DNA from: Caenimonas sp. SL110
Lineage (GTDB): Bacteria > Pseudomonadota > Gammaproteobacteria > Burkholderiales > Burkholderiaceae_C
Reading direction: 5' to 3'
Length of the DNA stretch: 64,000 nt
Assembly (NCBI RefSeq): GCF_001044395.1
Contig: NZ_JANU01000016.1
Coordinates: 1-64,000 of the forward strand
Shown: in pieces, positions 13,915 through 23,095 of the stretch
Layout: each line of letters begins with the position of its first letter
Numbering within the stretch: position 1 is the stretch's first letter
Notes under the pieces: model-generated
What the model was told of the DNA's origin: nothing
Seen by the model: the letters and a program-made list of their open reading frames with translations, nothing else
The model's database searches: none
Program-made: the position numbers and the translations under genes

Positions 13915-15951
13915 TCAAAACCCTCGCAACAATCGCCCCAGGAACCCACGCACAAAGTCCTCGGGCCGCTGCCTCTGCACCTGCTGCTCAGGTGCTGGGC
14001 GGGGCTCGGGCCTGGGCCTTGGAATTGCGAACTCGGCGCGCGAGTCGATCCACTTCGCTCGCAGCGACTGCTGGAAATAGTCGCCGACCATCGGCAACGC
14101 ACTGCGCGCGCCCTGCCCCCAGGTCCCCATGTTCACCGTGTTGTCGTTGTAGCCGACCCACGCGCCCGCCACGATCTGCGGATGCATCATGATGAACCAG
14201 CCATCGCTGTTGTCCTGGGTCGTTCCGGTCTTGCCGGCCACATCGGCCTGGATGCCGTAGCGGTTGCGAATCGCGGTGCCGGTGCCGTTGTCGATCACGC
14301 CGCGCATGGCATCGACCAGCATCAAGGCACTGCCGCGCGGCATGCCCTGTTCGGCCACCGGCGGCGCAAAGGTTTCGAGCACATTGCCCTTGCGGTCTTC
14401 CACCCGCACCAGCAGCACGGGTTCGGAGTACATGCCCTCGTTGGCGATCGCGCCATACGCCGCGACCATTTCCTTGAGCGTGACCGGGCTGGTGCCCAGC
14501 GCGAGCGACGGGACCGCTTCGAGCTTGCTCTGGCGCACGCCCATCGCCCGCGCCAGATCCACCACCCGCTGCGGCCCCACACGCTGCATCAGCTGCGCCG
14601 TGATCGTGTTCTTGGACTGCGACAGCGCCTCGCGCAGCGTCATCGTGTCGCCGGTCGGCGGCGCCTCGTCGGTGGGCGTCCAGATATCGCCACCGGAAAT
14701 CTTGTAGCTCACCGCCTGGTCGATGAACGTGGAAGATGCATCAAAGCCCTGGATGAATGCCGCGCCATACACGAACGGCTTGAACGTGGAGCCGGGCTGG
14801 CGCCTGGCCTGCACGACGTGGTCGAACTGCTCTTTCTCGAAATCGCGGCTGCCCACCCACGACAGGATCTGACCGTTGCGTGGGTCCAGCGACATGAAGC
14901 CGGCCTGCAGCATTCGCCGCTCATCGCCCTTCTTGCGCTGTCCGTCGGCCAGCGCCTGCAGGTTCGCCATGTTGCGCGCAACGGCTGCGTTGGCCGCGCG
15001 CTGATGACGCGAACTGATGGTCGTGCGGATCACCAGACCGTCGGCATAAATGTTGTAGCCCTTGCGGTCGGCCCAGCCGATCAGCCACTGACGCACGAAC
15101 TGGGCAACGTGCGGCGCCTGGCCCGGTGGCTCGACCTGCCGCTCGAAATTGGTGACGAGCCTGCGCGACTGCAGCGACGCCAGGCGTGCCGGATCGAGCT
15201 TGCCGTTCTTGGCCATCTGCGAGAGCACGACGTTGCGCCGCTCCAGCGAACGCTCGGGGTTGAGCACCGGGTTGTAGATGCTGTTGCCCTTGAGCATGCC
15301 GATCAGTGTCGCGCTCTCCAGGATGTCGAGCTTGTCGGCCGACTTGTCGAAATAGGTGCGGGCCGCCATCTCGATGCCAAACGCGTTGTAGAGGAAAGGC
15401 ACCGTGTTGAGGTAGGTCTCCAGGATCTCGTCCTTGGTGTAGACGAACTCGATCTTGATCGCCGTGATGGCTTCTTTCACCTTGCGGTTGATCGAGCGCG
15501 CGCGGCCGATCTCTTCGGGGTACATGTTTCGCGCGAGCTGCTGCGTGATGGTCGAGCCGCCCTGCATGTCGCCCGTCAATGTCTGGCCCATCGCGCCAAT
15601 CGTGCGGCGCACATCCACACCGTGGTGGCTGTAGAAGCGCTTGTCTTCGGTGGCGATGAGCGCATCGATCACATACGGCGAAATCTTCTTGCGCGTGACC
15701 CATTGCCGGTTGATGCGCTTGAACTCTGCAAGCACGACGTTGTCGGACGACATGACCACCGCCGGGGTTTCGCTCTTGCCCTTTTTCAGGTCACCGATGC
15801 CCGGCGTGAACGGAATCATGAAGAGCACGTATGCCAGGACCAGGCCCGGCAACACCAGGGCGGCTCGCACCGGATGGCGCCTGGCGGCCTCCCAAAGACG
15901 TTCTAGAGCTAGGCGCGCCGATACGGCAGCGCGTCGGATGGCCGGGTGCAT
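13915..15951 (-). CDS. class A penicillin-binding protein (PBP1 family)
   Basis: A 678-residue bifunctional peptidoglycan synthase. The N-terminal anchor is near residues 28-47. The GT51 glycosyltransferase domain has catalytic Glu102 in ATEDKRFYSHHGVD and GGSTITQQLARN. The transpeptidase domain has Ser388-Thr-Phe-Lys391, Ser446-Lys-Asn448 and Lys574-Thr-Gly-Thr577. A proline/arginine-rich tail follows. It polymerises lipid II and cross-links strands in the periplasm. It is somewhat shorter than E. coli PBP1a (about 850), lacking the OB-like insertion. Confidence 0.93.
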   Translation of the reverse strand: MHPAIRRAAVSARLALERLWEAARRHPVRAALVLPGLVLAYVLFMIPFTPGIGDLKKGKSETPAVVMSSDNVVLAEFKRINRQWVTRKKISPYVIDALIATEDKRFYSHHGVDVRRTIGAMGQTLTGDMQGGSTITQQLARNMYPEEIGRARSINRKVKEAITAIKIEFVYTKDEILETYLNTVPFLYNAFGIEMAARTYFDKSADKLDILESATLIGMLKGNSIYNPVLNPERSLERRNVVLSQMAKNGKLDPARLASLQSRRLVTNFERQVEPPGQAPHVAQFVRQWLIGWADRKGYNIYADGLVIRTTISSRHQRAANAAVARNMANLQALADGQRKKGDERRMLQAGFMSLDPRNGQILSWVGSRDFEKEQFDHVVQARRQPGSTFKPFVYGAAFIQGFDASSTFIDQAVSYKISGGDIWTPTDEAPPTGDTMTLREALSQSKNTITAQLMQRVGPQRVVDLARAMGVRQSKLEAVPSLALGTSPVTLKEMVAAYGAIANEGMYSEPVLLVRVEDRKGNVLETFAPPVAEQGMPRGSALMLVDAMRGVIDNGTGTAIRNRYGIQADVAGKTGTTQDNSDGWFIMMHPQIVAGAWVGYNDNTVNMGTWGQGARSALPMVGDYFQQSLRAKWIDSRAEFAIPRPRPEPRPAPEQQVQRQRPEDFVRGFLGRLLRGF

Positions 15952-16027
15952 CAGGCGAGGCTAAAGCGGAGCGCGGCCATGCGCTGTAGGACTGCGGCGC
16001 GAACGCAACCTTGCAAGGGCCGGGGCA

Positions 16028-17440
16028 TCACGCGGCCAGCTTCCTGAGCAGGCCGATCATCCGGTCGAAGGTGCGTCCGTAGGGCGGGTGAAACAGGCGT
16101 GTCCCGGCGAAGCGCGACTGCACGAACACCGGCTTTTCCTTGCTGAAGGTGCGAAAACCCCACTCACCGTGATACGAGCCCATGCCGCTTGCGCCCGTGC
16201 CGCCAAACGGCTGCTCTTCCTGGCCCAGGTGCCAGATGCAATCGTTGACCGTCACGCCGCCCGCGTGCGTCTGCTCCAGGGCGTGCTGCTGCGCCTGCGC
16301 GTCTGCGCCGAACCAGTACAGCGCCAGCGGACGTTCGCGCCTGCGGATATAGGCCAGCGCTTCATCTGCCTTGTCGTACGCGATCACCGGCAGCAGCGGG
16401 CCGAAGATCTCTTCCTGCATCACCGTCATCGTGTCGTTCACGTCGAGCAGGAGCTGCGGCGCCAGCTTGCGACCATCTGGCACTTCATCGTGGGTGGACA
16501 CGACACGCGCGCCCTTGGCCTGCGCGTCGGCCACCAGCGCCTGCAGCCGCGACAGGTGACGCGGCGTCGCGATGCTGGTGTAGTCGGGGTTGGCGCCTAT
16601 CGTCGGGTAGAGCGTGCGCATGCGCTGCACGATGGCATCGACCAGCGGCTGCACCATCTCGCGTGGCACCAGCAGGTAGTCGGGTGCAACACAGGTCTGC
16701 CCTGCGTTGAGCAGCTTGCCGAACGCAATACGCTCTGCCGTCAAGGCGATGTCTGCCGTGCGGTCAACGATGGCCGGCGACTTGCCGCCGAGCTCCAGCG
16801 TGACAGGCGTCAGGTTGCGCGCCGCCGCCTGCGCGACCATGCGGCCCACCGCCGTGGACCCGGTAAAGAACAGGTGGTCGAAGGGCAGCGCGGTGAAGGC
16901 CTTGCCCACTTCAGCATCACCCACGATCACCGTCATTTCTTCGGGCGCGAAATGCTCGCGCACCATGCGAGCCATCAATTCGGACGTGGCCGGTGTCAGC
17001 TCCGACGGCTTGATCATCACGCGGTTGCCTGCAGCGAGCGCGGCAAGCGCAGGGGCCATTGCCAGGTAGTACGGGTAGTTCCAGGGCGACACGACGCCGA
17101 CCACGCCGACCGGCTGGCGCAGCAGGCGGTTGCTCGCAGGCCAGAAGTGCATCGCCGTGGGGACCCTGCGCGGCTTCATCCAGCCGCGCAAGTGGCTCAT
17201 TGCGTGCCGCACGCCTGCCTGCACGGTGAAGATGTCGGCCAGCAAGGTTTCCTGATGGGCGCGATGTCCGAAGTCCTGGGCAATGGCAGCGATCAAGCCG
17301 TCGGTGTGTTGTGCAGTCATCGCCTTCAGGCGTTTCAGGCGATCAAGGCGAACCGCCTCGCTGGGGAATGGGTCGGCGTTGAAGGCCGCGCGCTGCTGCT
17401 CCAGCGAAACCTGCAGGTGTTCGGCGATGTCCTGTTTCAT
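16028..17440 (-). CDS. aldehyde dehydrogenase, coniferyl-aldehyde type
   Basis: A 470-residue NAD(P)-dependent dehydrogenase. Asn121 (SPWNYPYYLAMAP), Glu216 (LELGGKSP) and Cys250 (NAGQTCVAPDY) form the active site, and FTGSTAVGR contacts the cofactor. The short length, the YPYYLAMAPALAALAAGN motif and the C-terminal hydrophobic extension resemble coniferyl aldehyde dehydrogenase (CalB) and related class 3 ALDHs, which act on aromatic or fatty aldehydes. Its neighbours are a PBP downstream and a divergent GST, so it is probably monocistronic. Confidence 0.88.
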   Translation of the reverse strand: MKQDIAEHLQVSLEQQRAAFNADPFPSEAVRLDRLKRLKAMTAQHTDGLIAAIAQDFGHRAHQETLLADIFTVQAGVRHAMSHLRGWMKPRRVPTAMHFWPASNRLLRQPVGVVGVVSPWNYPYYLAMAPALAALAAGNRVMIKPSELTPATSELMARMVREHFAPEEMTVIVGDAEVGKAFTALPFDHLFFTGSTAVGRMVAQAAARNLTPVTLELGGKSPAIVDRTADIALTAERIAFGKLLNAGQTCVAPDYLLVPREMVQPLVDAIVQRMRTLYPTIGANPDYTSIATPRHLSRLQALVADAQAKGARVVSTHDEVPDGRKLAPQLLLDVNDTMTVMQEEIFGPLLPVIAYDKADEALAYIRRRERPLALYWFGADAQAQQHALEQTHAGGVTVNDCIWHLGQEEQPFGGTGASGMGSYHGEWGFRTFSKEKPVFVQSRFAGTRLFHPPYGRTFDRMIGLLRKLAA

Positions 17441-17552
17441 GGCGGCCTCTCGTTTGGCGGGAGCTTAAAGCATTACTCCCGGCAGCACAGGCCCCGGTAC
17501 AAGGGCCAAGTCCCTAAACTGTGCTTCCGACAAAAACCCCAAGGAGCATTGC

Positions 17553-18236
17553 GTGGCGCTGACCCTCTACTTCCACCCCCTGTCCTCTTGCTGCCACAAG
17601 GTGCTGATCGCCTTGTACGAGATGCAGATTCCGTTCGAGGGGCGCCTGCTCAACCTGGGCGACGAGAAGGAGCGCAGCGATTTCGTGGCGCTGTGGCCCA
17701 CCGGCAAGATGCCGCTGCTGCAAGACGGCGACCGCGTGGTGCCCGAGACCACCATCATCATCGAATACCTCACCCTGCACCATGCGTCGCGGAACTACCG
17801 TCTCGTGCCCTCCGACCCGGACGCAGGCCTTGAAGTTCGCCTGTTGGATCGCCTGCTCGACCTGTACGTGATGACGCCGATGCAGGCCATCGTCGGCGAC
17901 CGGCTGCGGACGGAAGCCGACCGCGACCCGATCGGTGTCGCGAAGGCACGTTCAACACTGGCCATGGCCTACGACATGCTGGAGCAACGACTGGCAGGCC
18001 GCACCTGGGCGGCGGGCGAGCACTTCAGCATGGCCGATTGCGCCGCCGCGCCTGCGCTTTTCTATGCCACGACCCTGGTGCCGCTGACGCAGGCGCATCC
18101 ACTGCTGGCCGCGTACTTCGAGCGGCTGGTGACTCACCCGGCCGTCGCACGCACGCTGGAAGAGACCAAGCCGTACCTGCAGTTCTATCCGTACAAGGAA
18201 GCGATGCCCAGGCGGTTCATGCCGCAGGCCGCGTGA
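17553..18236 (+). CDS. glutathione S-transferase family protein
   Basis: A 227-residue protein. The thioredoxin-like N-domain opens LTLYFHPLSSCCHKV with a CC pair in the position of the catalytic Ser/Cys, followed by TGKMPLLQDGD and PETTIIIEYL (glutathione site). The helical C-domain contains HFSMADCAAAPALFY. The GTG start at 17553 is supported by AAGGAG (17541-17546). It is convergent with the Fic gene. The substrate is unknown. Confidence 0.88.
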   Translation: MALTLYFHPLSSCCHKVLIALYEMQIPFEGRLLNLGDEKERSDFVALWPTGKMPLLQDGDRVVPETTIIIEYLTLHHASRNYRLVPSDPDAGLEVRLLDRLLDLYVMTPMQAIVGDRLRTEADRDPIGVAKARSTLAMAYDMLEQRLAGRTWAAGEHFSMADCAAAPALFYATTLVPLTQAHPLLAAYFERLVTHPAVARTLEETKPYLQFYPYKEAMPRRFMPQAA

Positions 18237-18245
18237 TCAGCAATT

Positions 18246-19406
18246 TCACCTGAGAAAGAGCAGCGCGCGCTTGTCGGTCGGCCTGCGCCCGGTGTTGATG
18301 AACTCGACGAGGTCACGCGCAACGGACTCAATATCGAAGCCGTGCGTTCGCATGCGAACGGGAATGTCACTTCCCCGCACCACTGATCGTGCGTAGCCCT
18401 CGATGAACGTCTGCTCCATGACCAGCGTATTGCCAAGTTCGTAGAACGATGCCATCCCGCGTATGTAGTCGGCCTTGTCCACATCGGCGAATGAAAAGGG
18501 CAGCAGTCCACCCGCAAGCAAGGCAGCGTTGGCCGCCAGGCGTGAGGTCCGCTTGTTTCCATTGGCAAATACCTGGACATATGGAATGCGCGTCATCAGG
18601 TACAGCGCAGCCTCCACCGGACGCAACCCGCGCGCCTGCGCAACGATTGCATCCAGCATGGCGGACGCGAAACCGGTGCCCGGACGAAACGGGGGAAGGT
18701 AAGCCGACGCCCCAAGATTGACCTCTTCGTACTCGCGTGGTTTGCCGCGTTGATGCACAGGCAGGAAATGGTCCGACTCTGCCGCTTCGGCCACGCCATG
18801 ATCATGGGTGACCAACGCGTGCATGGCGCAAATGTTGTCCCGTGTCACCTCGCGATGAGTCCACAGAAATTCAGCAGCCGTCTTGTGATTGAGCACGAGC
18901 AGCGCGTCGGCTGTCGGCTTGTCCTTGTTCTTCTGGCCGTACTGGATCAACGCCTGGGTATCCAGGGCCGAATAGCTTCCTCCCTCAAGGATCGACGAGC
19001 CCCAGGAAAAATCCACCAGAAAATTCGTCAGAAACCGCTTGTCCACAGGCGTCGCGATCGCCTGGATGCTTTCGCAGCGGACAGCTTTTTCTTCGGCGAG
19101 GTTCGGCTGCGAGGCGAGCAGCTCTGGCTTGAACACGGCGACCTGCCGCTGCTGCGCAGCTACCCGGAAATAGGCATCGATGTCGGAGCGTGTCAGCGGT
19201 GAAGCCGAAACATAGCGCGTGGCCCTGCCCGCGCCGACGCGCCTGGCAACGCCTTCGTTGACCAACTCTGCGAGACGCCGGTTCAGCGTTGAACGGCTGA
19301 CATCCGCAAGCTCATGCCCCAGGTCTTCCGGCGAAATGCCGACCGGACCCGCAGCCGCGATGGACTCGGCGAGCAGGGTGCGAAGCGTTAAGCGGGAATC
19401 ATCCAT
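18246..19406 (-). CDS. Fic-domain protein with N-terminal winged helix, non-canonical active site
   Basis: A 386-residue protein. A winged-helix-like N-terminus (about 20-65, with SRSTLNRRLAELVNEGV) precedes a Fic fold. An inhibitory SxxxEG motif (SSILEG, about 137-142 from this start) precedes the core. The Fic loop reads YVQVFANGNKRTSR: the usual HPF is VQVF, so the catalytic His is replaced by Gln, and the second Gly of GNG is Lys as in Doc. I recall a Fic subgroup with a similar PYLQPF...NKRTSR loop. AMPylation by the standard mechanism is doubtful. The ATG at 19404-19406 is chosen over an upstream TTG. An AT-rich promoter-like gap (19407-19494) precedes it, including TTGATG and CATAAT at 18-bp spacing. 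Confidence 0.85.
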   Translation of the reverse strand: MDDSRLTLRTLLAESIAAAGPVGISPEDLGHELADVSRSTLNRRLAELVNEGVARRVGAGRATRYVSASPLTRSDIDAYFRVAAQQRQVAVFKPELLASQPNLAEEKAVRCESIQAIATPVDKRFLTNFLVDFSWGSSILEGGSYSALDTQALIQYGQKNKDKPTADALLVLNHKTAAEFLWTHREVTRDNICAMHALVTHDHGVAEAAESDHFLPVHQRGKPREYEEVNLGASAYLPPFRPGTGFASAMLDAIVAQARGLRPVEAALYLMTRIPYVQVFANGNKRTSRLAANAALLAGGLLPFSFADVDKADYIRGMASFYELGNTLVMEQTFIEGYARSVVRGSDIPVRMRTHGFDIESVARDLVEFINTGRRPTDKRALLFLR

Positions 19407-19494
19407 GTTTGACAAGGTTTATACATCGCAAGTCATTGATTATTATGATTTTTTCAAAATCCTGTCATCAAAAATGCTCTTACGCGTATTCGAG

Positions 19495-21147
19495 TCAATA
19501 GCGCCGCGCCATCGCCCGGATCATCTCCGCCACCAGCACCAGCCGCCGGGGAATCCGGTCGATCAGCACGAACTCTTCGTCGGACGAGTGATAGTTGCCG
19601 CCGGGCAGTCCCATGCCCTCGACCACCGGTTTGCCCGACTGTGAAGCCCACGCCGCGTCGGTGCCGCCATAAGAGCGCGCATACAGGGTGAGGCTTGCGC
19701 CAAGCTGCCCGTTGATCGCCTTGGCCAACAACGCCAGGTCGCGCCCCTCGTCGGTCGCATTGAAAGGCGGGAAGAACAGCCCATCGGTCACCGTGATTTC
19801 GGAACCGGCGAACCGGGTCTGCGCGATCTTCGCGCGCACCACATTCACGAGGTCGGCGTAGGCCTGCGCATCGGGCACTCGCTGGTCGGCGGACGCAAAC
19901 GCCTGGCTCACACCCTCCAGGCGCTCCGGCAAGCCGGGCCGGGTGACGGCAGTGATTTCAGCGCCGGAGATCATCGCCTTTGCGCCGGCTGCGGCCAGGG
20001 TCTCGATCACCGCGCGCTCATCCGCTGCCGCAGGCATGGCCACCACCCCGATCAGGTTGCCGCGATCGGGAATGATGTTGGGAACCATGCCGCCCGACGC
20101 ATTGCGCCAATGCACCTGAACGCCGTTGATCCGCGCTGCCGCCGCGCCCACCCGTTGCACGATGGCGGCGACCTCCTCCACGGCATTGACACCCAGTTGC
20201 GGTGCGACGCCGGCATGGGAAGCACGTCCCTTCACTGCAAAGACAAGCGTCGTGTACTGGAAACCGGGCACGGGCAATTTCTCGACCGCGGCCGAATCCT
20301 CTGCACGCAGGATGGTCCAGTTCATGCGCGTGCCCTGCACTTCGCGCTGCGCGTCGCGCGTGCGCAGGATCATGTCGGCCAACTCCTCGATCGGCCGGGC
20401 GACAGGGCCAGCCGACGCGCCTGACGCGCCAGACACGCGAGGCCGGATGCGCGCGGCCAGCTGGCCCACGCCCGAAGTCCCGAGCACGATGCCCTCGTCG
20501 ATGCCGGTGGGCTCGCCATTGAGCACCACATCGTGCTCGCGGGCCAGGCTGCGGATCAGGTCGCGCGAGCCCACCGAGCCCCGCTCCTCGTCGCTGGTGA
20601 ATGCCATCGTCACGCGCTCGTAGTCGGTGAACCCTCGCGCCTTCAGCAGCTTCATCACATGCAGGAAAACGGCGATACCCGACTTGGCGTCTGCAATTCC
20701 CGGCGCAATCGCGCGATTGCCGGCGATGCGAAATGGCCGCGAAGCCGCAGTGCCCTGCGGATACACCGTGTCCATGTGGGCGATGAGCAGGATTCGCGCC
20801 TTGCCAGTGCCCTTGAACGTGAGCACCAGGTTGGGTCCCACCACGCCGTCGGCGGGTCGAATGCGCTCGACTTCGCCGCCCATGCCTTGCGCCATCGCCG
20901 CAATGGCAGCCACCACTTCGCCAAGTCCTTGCGCCTGTCCCGAACCCGAATCAAACGAGGTGAGCAGCCTGAGCGTGTCCACAACCTGCGGTGCTTCCTG
21001 CTGCGCCAGGGGCAGCAGCTGCGCATCGAGCTGCGGAGCCAGCGATAGCGAAGGGGCAGGAGCAAGGGAGGCAGAAGGTGCTTGCCCAAGCGCAGGCCCA
21101 ACCGCACAAACCAGTGCGGCAGTGGCGAGGACGCGGATCGCCTTCAC
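19495..21147 (-). CDS. M20 family metallopeptidase, glutamate carboxypeptidase-like, exported
   Basis: A 550-residue protein with a GTG start. The signal peptide covers about 1-21 (cleavage near ALGQA). Zinc ligands and catalytic residues are visible: His124 and Asp126 (AHMDTV), Asp153 (ADAKSG), Glu187/188 (SDEERGS), GEPT, and a final His in NYHSSDEE. The dimerisation domain carries RASHAG. At 550 residues it is longer than the usual 380-420, with an insertion near [15 protein letters not shown]. It probably removes C-terminal glutamate or hydrolyses related amides (folate, peptides) in the periplasm. It follows the SRPBCC gene by seven bases, suggesting an operon. Confidence 0.88.
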   Translation of the reverse strand: MKAIRVLATAALVCAVGPALGQAPSASLAPAPSLSLAPQLDAQLLPLAQQEAPQVVDTLRLLTSFDSGSGQAQGLGEVVAAIAAMAQGMGGEVERIRPADGVVGPNLVLTFKGTGKARILLIAHMDTVYPQGTAASRPFRIAGNRAIAPGIADAKSGIAVFLHVMKLLKARGFTDYERVTMAFTSDEERGSVGSRDLIRSLAREHDVVLNGEPTGIDEGIVLGTSGVGQLAARIRPRVSGASGASAGPVARPIEELADMILRTRDAQREVQGTRMNWTILRAEDSAAVEKLPVPGFQYTTLVFAVKGRASHAGVAPQLGVNAVEEVAAIVQRVGAAAARINGVQVHWRNASGGMVPNIIPDRGNLIGVVAMPAAADERAVIETLAAAGAKAMISGAEITAVTRPGLPERLEGVSQAFASADQRVPDAQAYADLVNVVRAKIAQTRFAGSEITVTDGLFFPPFNATDEGRDLALLAKAINGQLGASLTLYARSYGGTDAAWASQSGKPVVEGMGLPGGNYHSSDEEFVLIDRIPRRLVLVAEMIRAMARRY

Positions 21148-21154
21148 GGCCTTC

Positions 21155-21697
21155 TCATGAAGCCTTCTTCATGCGTTCCAGCCACTCGGTCCAGTCGACG
21201 GGTCCGCTGGCAAAACGCTTTTTCAGGCTGGCCAGCACCTGGGGCCAGGCACGTGAAAAATAGTCATGGGTCTTGTCCCATTCGCCGCCATCGCCCCACC
21301 CCACGTGGTGCAGGCGAACGCGTGTGGCGGCCCCGTCAGGCTCGAACCTCAGAATGACCACCGTGCGCTGCCTGCGCGCCTGCGCCAGGTGCGGCGGCGC
21401 ATTCCAGGTGAAGGTCAGCATCCGGTTCTCCTGGAAGGCGAGGATGCGCATGTCGTCCGCGCCCTTGAGCCCCGGCGGCGCGTACGGGTTGATATAGATC
21501 TGGAACGGGCCGTCGACCGCGAGTTCGACTTTCGCGTCGGGTGCAAAGAAAGTCTTGATCCCTTCGGACGTGGTCCATGCCTGCCAGACGGCTTCGACTG
21601 GCGCGGCAACGACCACTTCGGCTTCAATGGCGCGCTCGGCCGCGCTGGCCGAAAGAGCGGCCACGGACATGGCAGCGGCTATCAACGATTTCTTCAT
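21155..21697 (-). CDS. exported SRPBCC (AHSA1-like) domain protein
   Basis: A 180-residue protein with a Sec signal peptide (MKKSLIAAAMSVAALSASAAE). A START/AHSA1-type hydrophobic-pocket domain follows: EVVVAAPVEAVWQAWTTSEGIKTFF, FQENRMLTFTWNAPP and the closing WDKTHDYFSRAWPQVLASLKKRF. The family binds hydrophobic ligands or assists other proteins. Secreted versions are less common. The ATG at 21695-21697 has an AAAGGA site. It is co-transcribed with the M20 peptidase. Confidence 0.82.
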   Translation of the reverse strand: MKKSLIAAAMSVAALSASAAERAIEAEVVVAAPVEAVWQAWTTSEGIKTFFAPDAKVELAVDGPFQIYINPYAPPGLKGADDMRILAFQENRMLTFTWNAPPHLAQARRQRTVVILRFEPDGAATRVRLHHVGWGDGGEWDKTHDYFSRAWPQVLASLKKRFASGPVDWTEWLERMKKAS

Positions 21698-21807
21698 CAA
21701 AGGTCCTTTCGCCAGGGACATCAACCTGCCCATGAGCCACTTTAGTTCAATGCGGCGCGTCAAATGACGGCTTCTTCCTACCCCGTGGCTCTGCAGCGAC
21801 GCCCAGA

Positions 21808-23082
21808 ATGGCGCCCATGCATATTTCTCTCTGGATTGGTTTGGGGGTCCTGGCCCTCATCGCGGTGCTCATCCTCACGATCTGGTCGATACGCCGCCAC
21901 CGCGACCCGAACCTGTGTATCGAGTGCGACGAAAGCATCGACAGGCTCGTGCCATCGTTGTCCGGGCTGACGCTGGGTAGCGCACTGGGGGGCAACTCGG
22001 TTGAAGTCCTGCAAAACGGCGCGTTCTGGGACGTGCTCCTTGACCGTATCAATACGGCGGAAAAATCCGTCCACTTCGAAACCTTCCTGTGGAAGGAAGG
22101 CGAGCTCGGCACGCGCATGGCTCAGGCCCTGGCCGGGCGTGCGCGCGCTGGTGTCAAGGTGCGCGTGCTGCTCGACGGCAACGGGTCCAAGAAGGTCGGT
22201 GAAGCTTCGGTCCAGCTGATGCGCGACGCCGGTGCCCGCGTCAAGATGTTCCACAAGACCTCACTGCGCAACCTGGGCGTGCTCAACGACCGCGACCACC
22301 GCAAGCTGGTCGTGATTGACGGCAAGGAAGCCTTCGTCGGTGGTCACTGCGTGGTCGATGAGTGGCTGGGCGACGCCGAGGACGGCAAGCATTTCTCGGA
22401 CGTCAGCGTGCGCTTGCACGGTCCCATCGTGCACAGCATCCAGGGCGCATTCAGCGAAAACTGGGTGGGCACTTCCGGCGAGATTTTCGTGGGGGAAGAC
22501 TACTTTCCTGAAATCGAAAAGGCCGGCGATGTCACGATTCACGCCGTGTTCGCAAAGCCGGAGAATTCGGCGCCCACCATCAAGATCCTGCACCACACCG
22601 CGATCTGCCTGGCGCGCAAGAGCATCTGGATCCAGAACCCGTATTTCATCCCGGAAGCCGAGGCCATCGAAGCCTTTGGCGAGGCCGTCAAGCGCGGTGT
22701 CGATGTGCGGGTGCTGATGCCTTCCACCGGCGGCTCGGATAACCCCATGGTCCAGCACGCGGGGCATCGCAACTTTGAAAAGCTGCTCAAGTGCGGCGTG
22801 CGGCTGTTTGAGTATCCGCACACGCTGCTCCACCAGAAGATCATGACGGTCGACGGTGTCTGGAGCGCCATCGGTTCCAGCAATTTCGACAGCCGCTCGT
22901 TCGAGACCAACGACGAGATCACGCTGGCGATCAATGACGAAAACGTCACCCGGCAGCTCGACGCCGTCTTCGAGCGATACGTCAAGCGCGCGGAAGAAGT
23001 GAAGCTGGAAGAATGGAAAAAGCGCAGTCTCTGGCTCAAGGCCAAGGAGCAGGGTTTCTACTTCTTCCACGAGTTGCTTTAA
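21808..23082 (+). CDS. cardiolipin synthase-like phospholipase D family protein
   Basis: A 424-residue protein with an N-terminal membrane helix (about 7-28). Two HKD motifs form the active site: His164-Lys166-Asp171 in DHRKLVVIDG and His342-Lys344-Asp349 in LHQKIMTVDG. The second is followed by GSSNFDSRSF, typical of Cls enzymes. It would transfer phosphatidyl groups between phospholipids at the inner membrane. It resembles ClsB/ClsC in size, with a single N-terminal helix. An alternative ATG nine bases downstream is possible. No strong ribosome site is visible. Confidence 0.9.
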   Translation: MAPMHISLWIGLGVLALIAVLILTIWSIRRHRDPNLCIECDESIDRLVPSLSGLTLGSALGGNSVEVLQNGAFWDVLLDRINTAEKSVHFETFLWKEGELGTRMAQALAGRARAGVKVRVLLDGNGSKKVGEASVQLMRDAGARVKMFHKTSLRNLGVLNDRDHRKLVVIDGKEAFVGGHCVVDEWLGDAEDGKHFSDVSVRLHGPIVHSIQGAFSENWVGTSGEIFVGEDYFPEIEKAGDVTIHAVFAKPENSAPTIKILHHTAICLARKSIWIQNPYFIPEAEAIEAFGEAVKRGVDVRVLMPSTGGSDNPMVQHAGHRNFEKLLKCGVRLFEYPHTLLHQKIMTVDGVWSAIGSSNFDSRSFETNDEITLAINDENVTRQLDAVFERYVKRAEEVKLEEWKKRSLWLKAKEQGFYFFHELL

Positions 23083-23095
23083 GCGCCCGCGACTC

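Noticed and set aside
13798..15906. 702-codon plus-strand open frame
   Set aside because: It is antisense to the class A PBP gene, which has all catalytic motifs. The translation is rich in Arg, His and Ala with no domain, as expected from an antisense frame in GC-rich DNA.
16088..17833. 581-codon plus-strand open frame
   Set aside because: Antisense to the aldehyde dehydrogenase and then out of frame with the GST. No motif is present.
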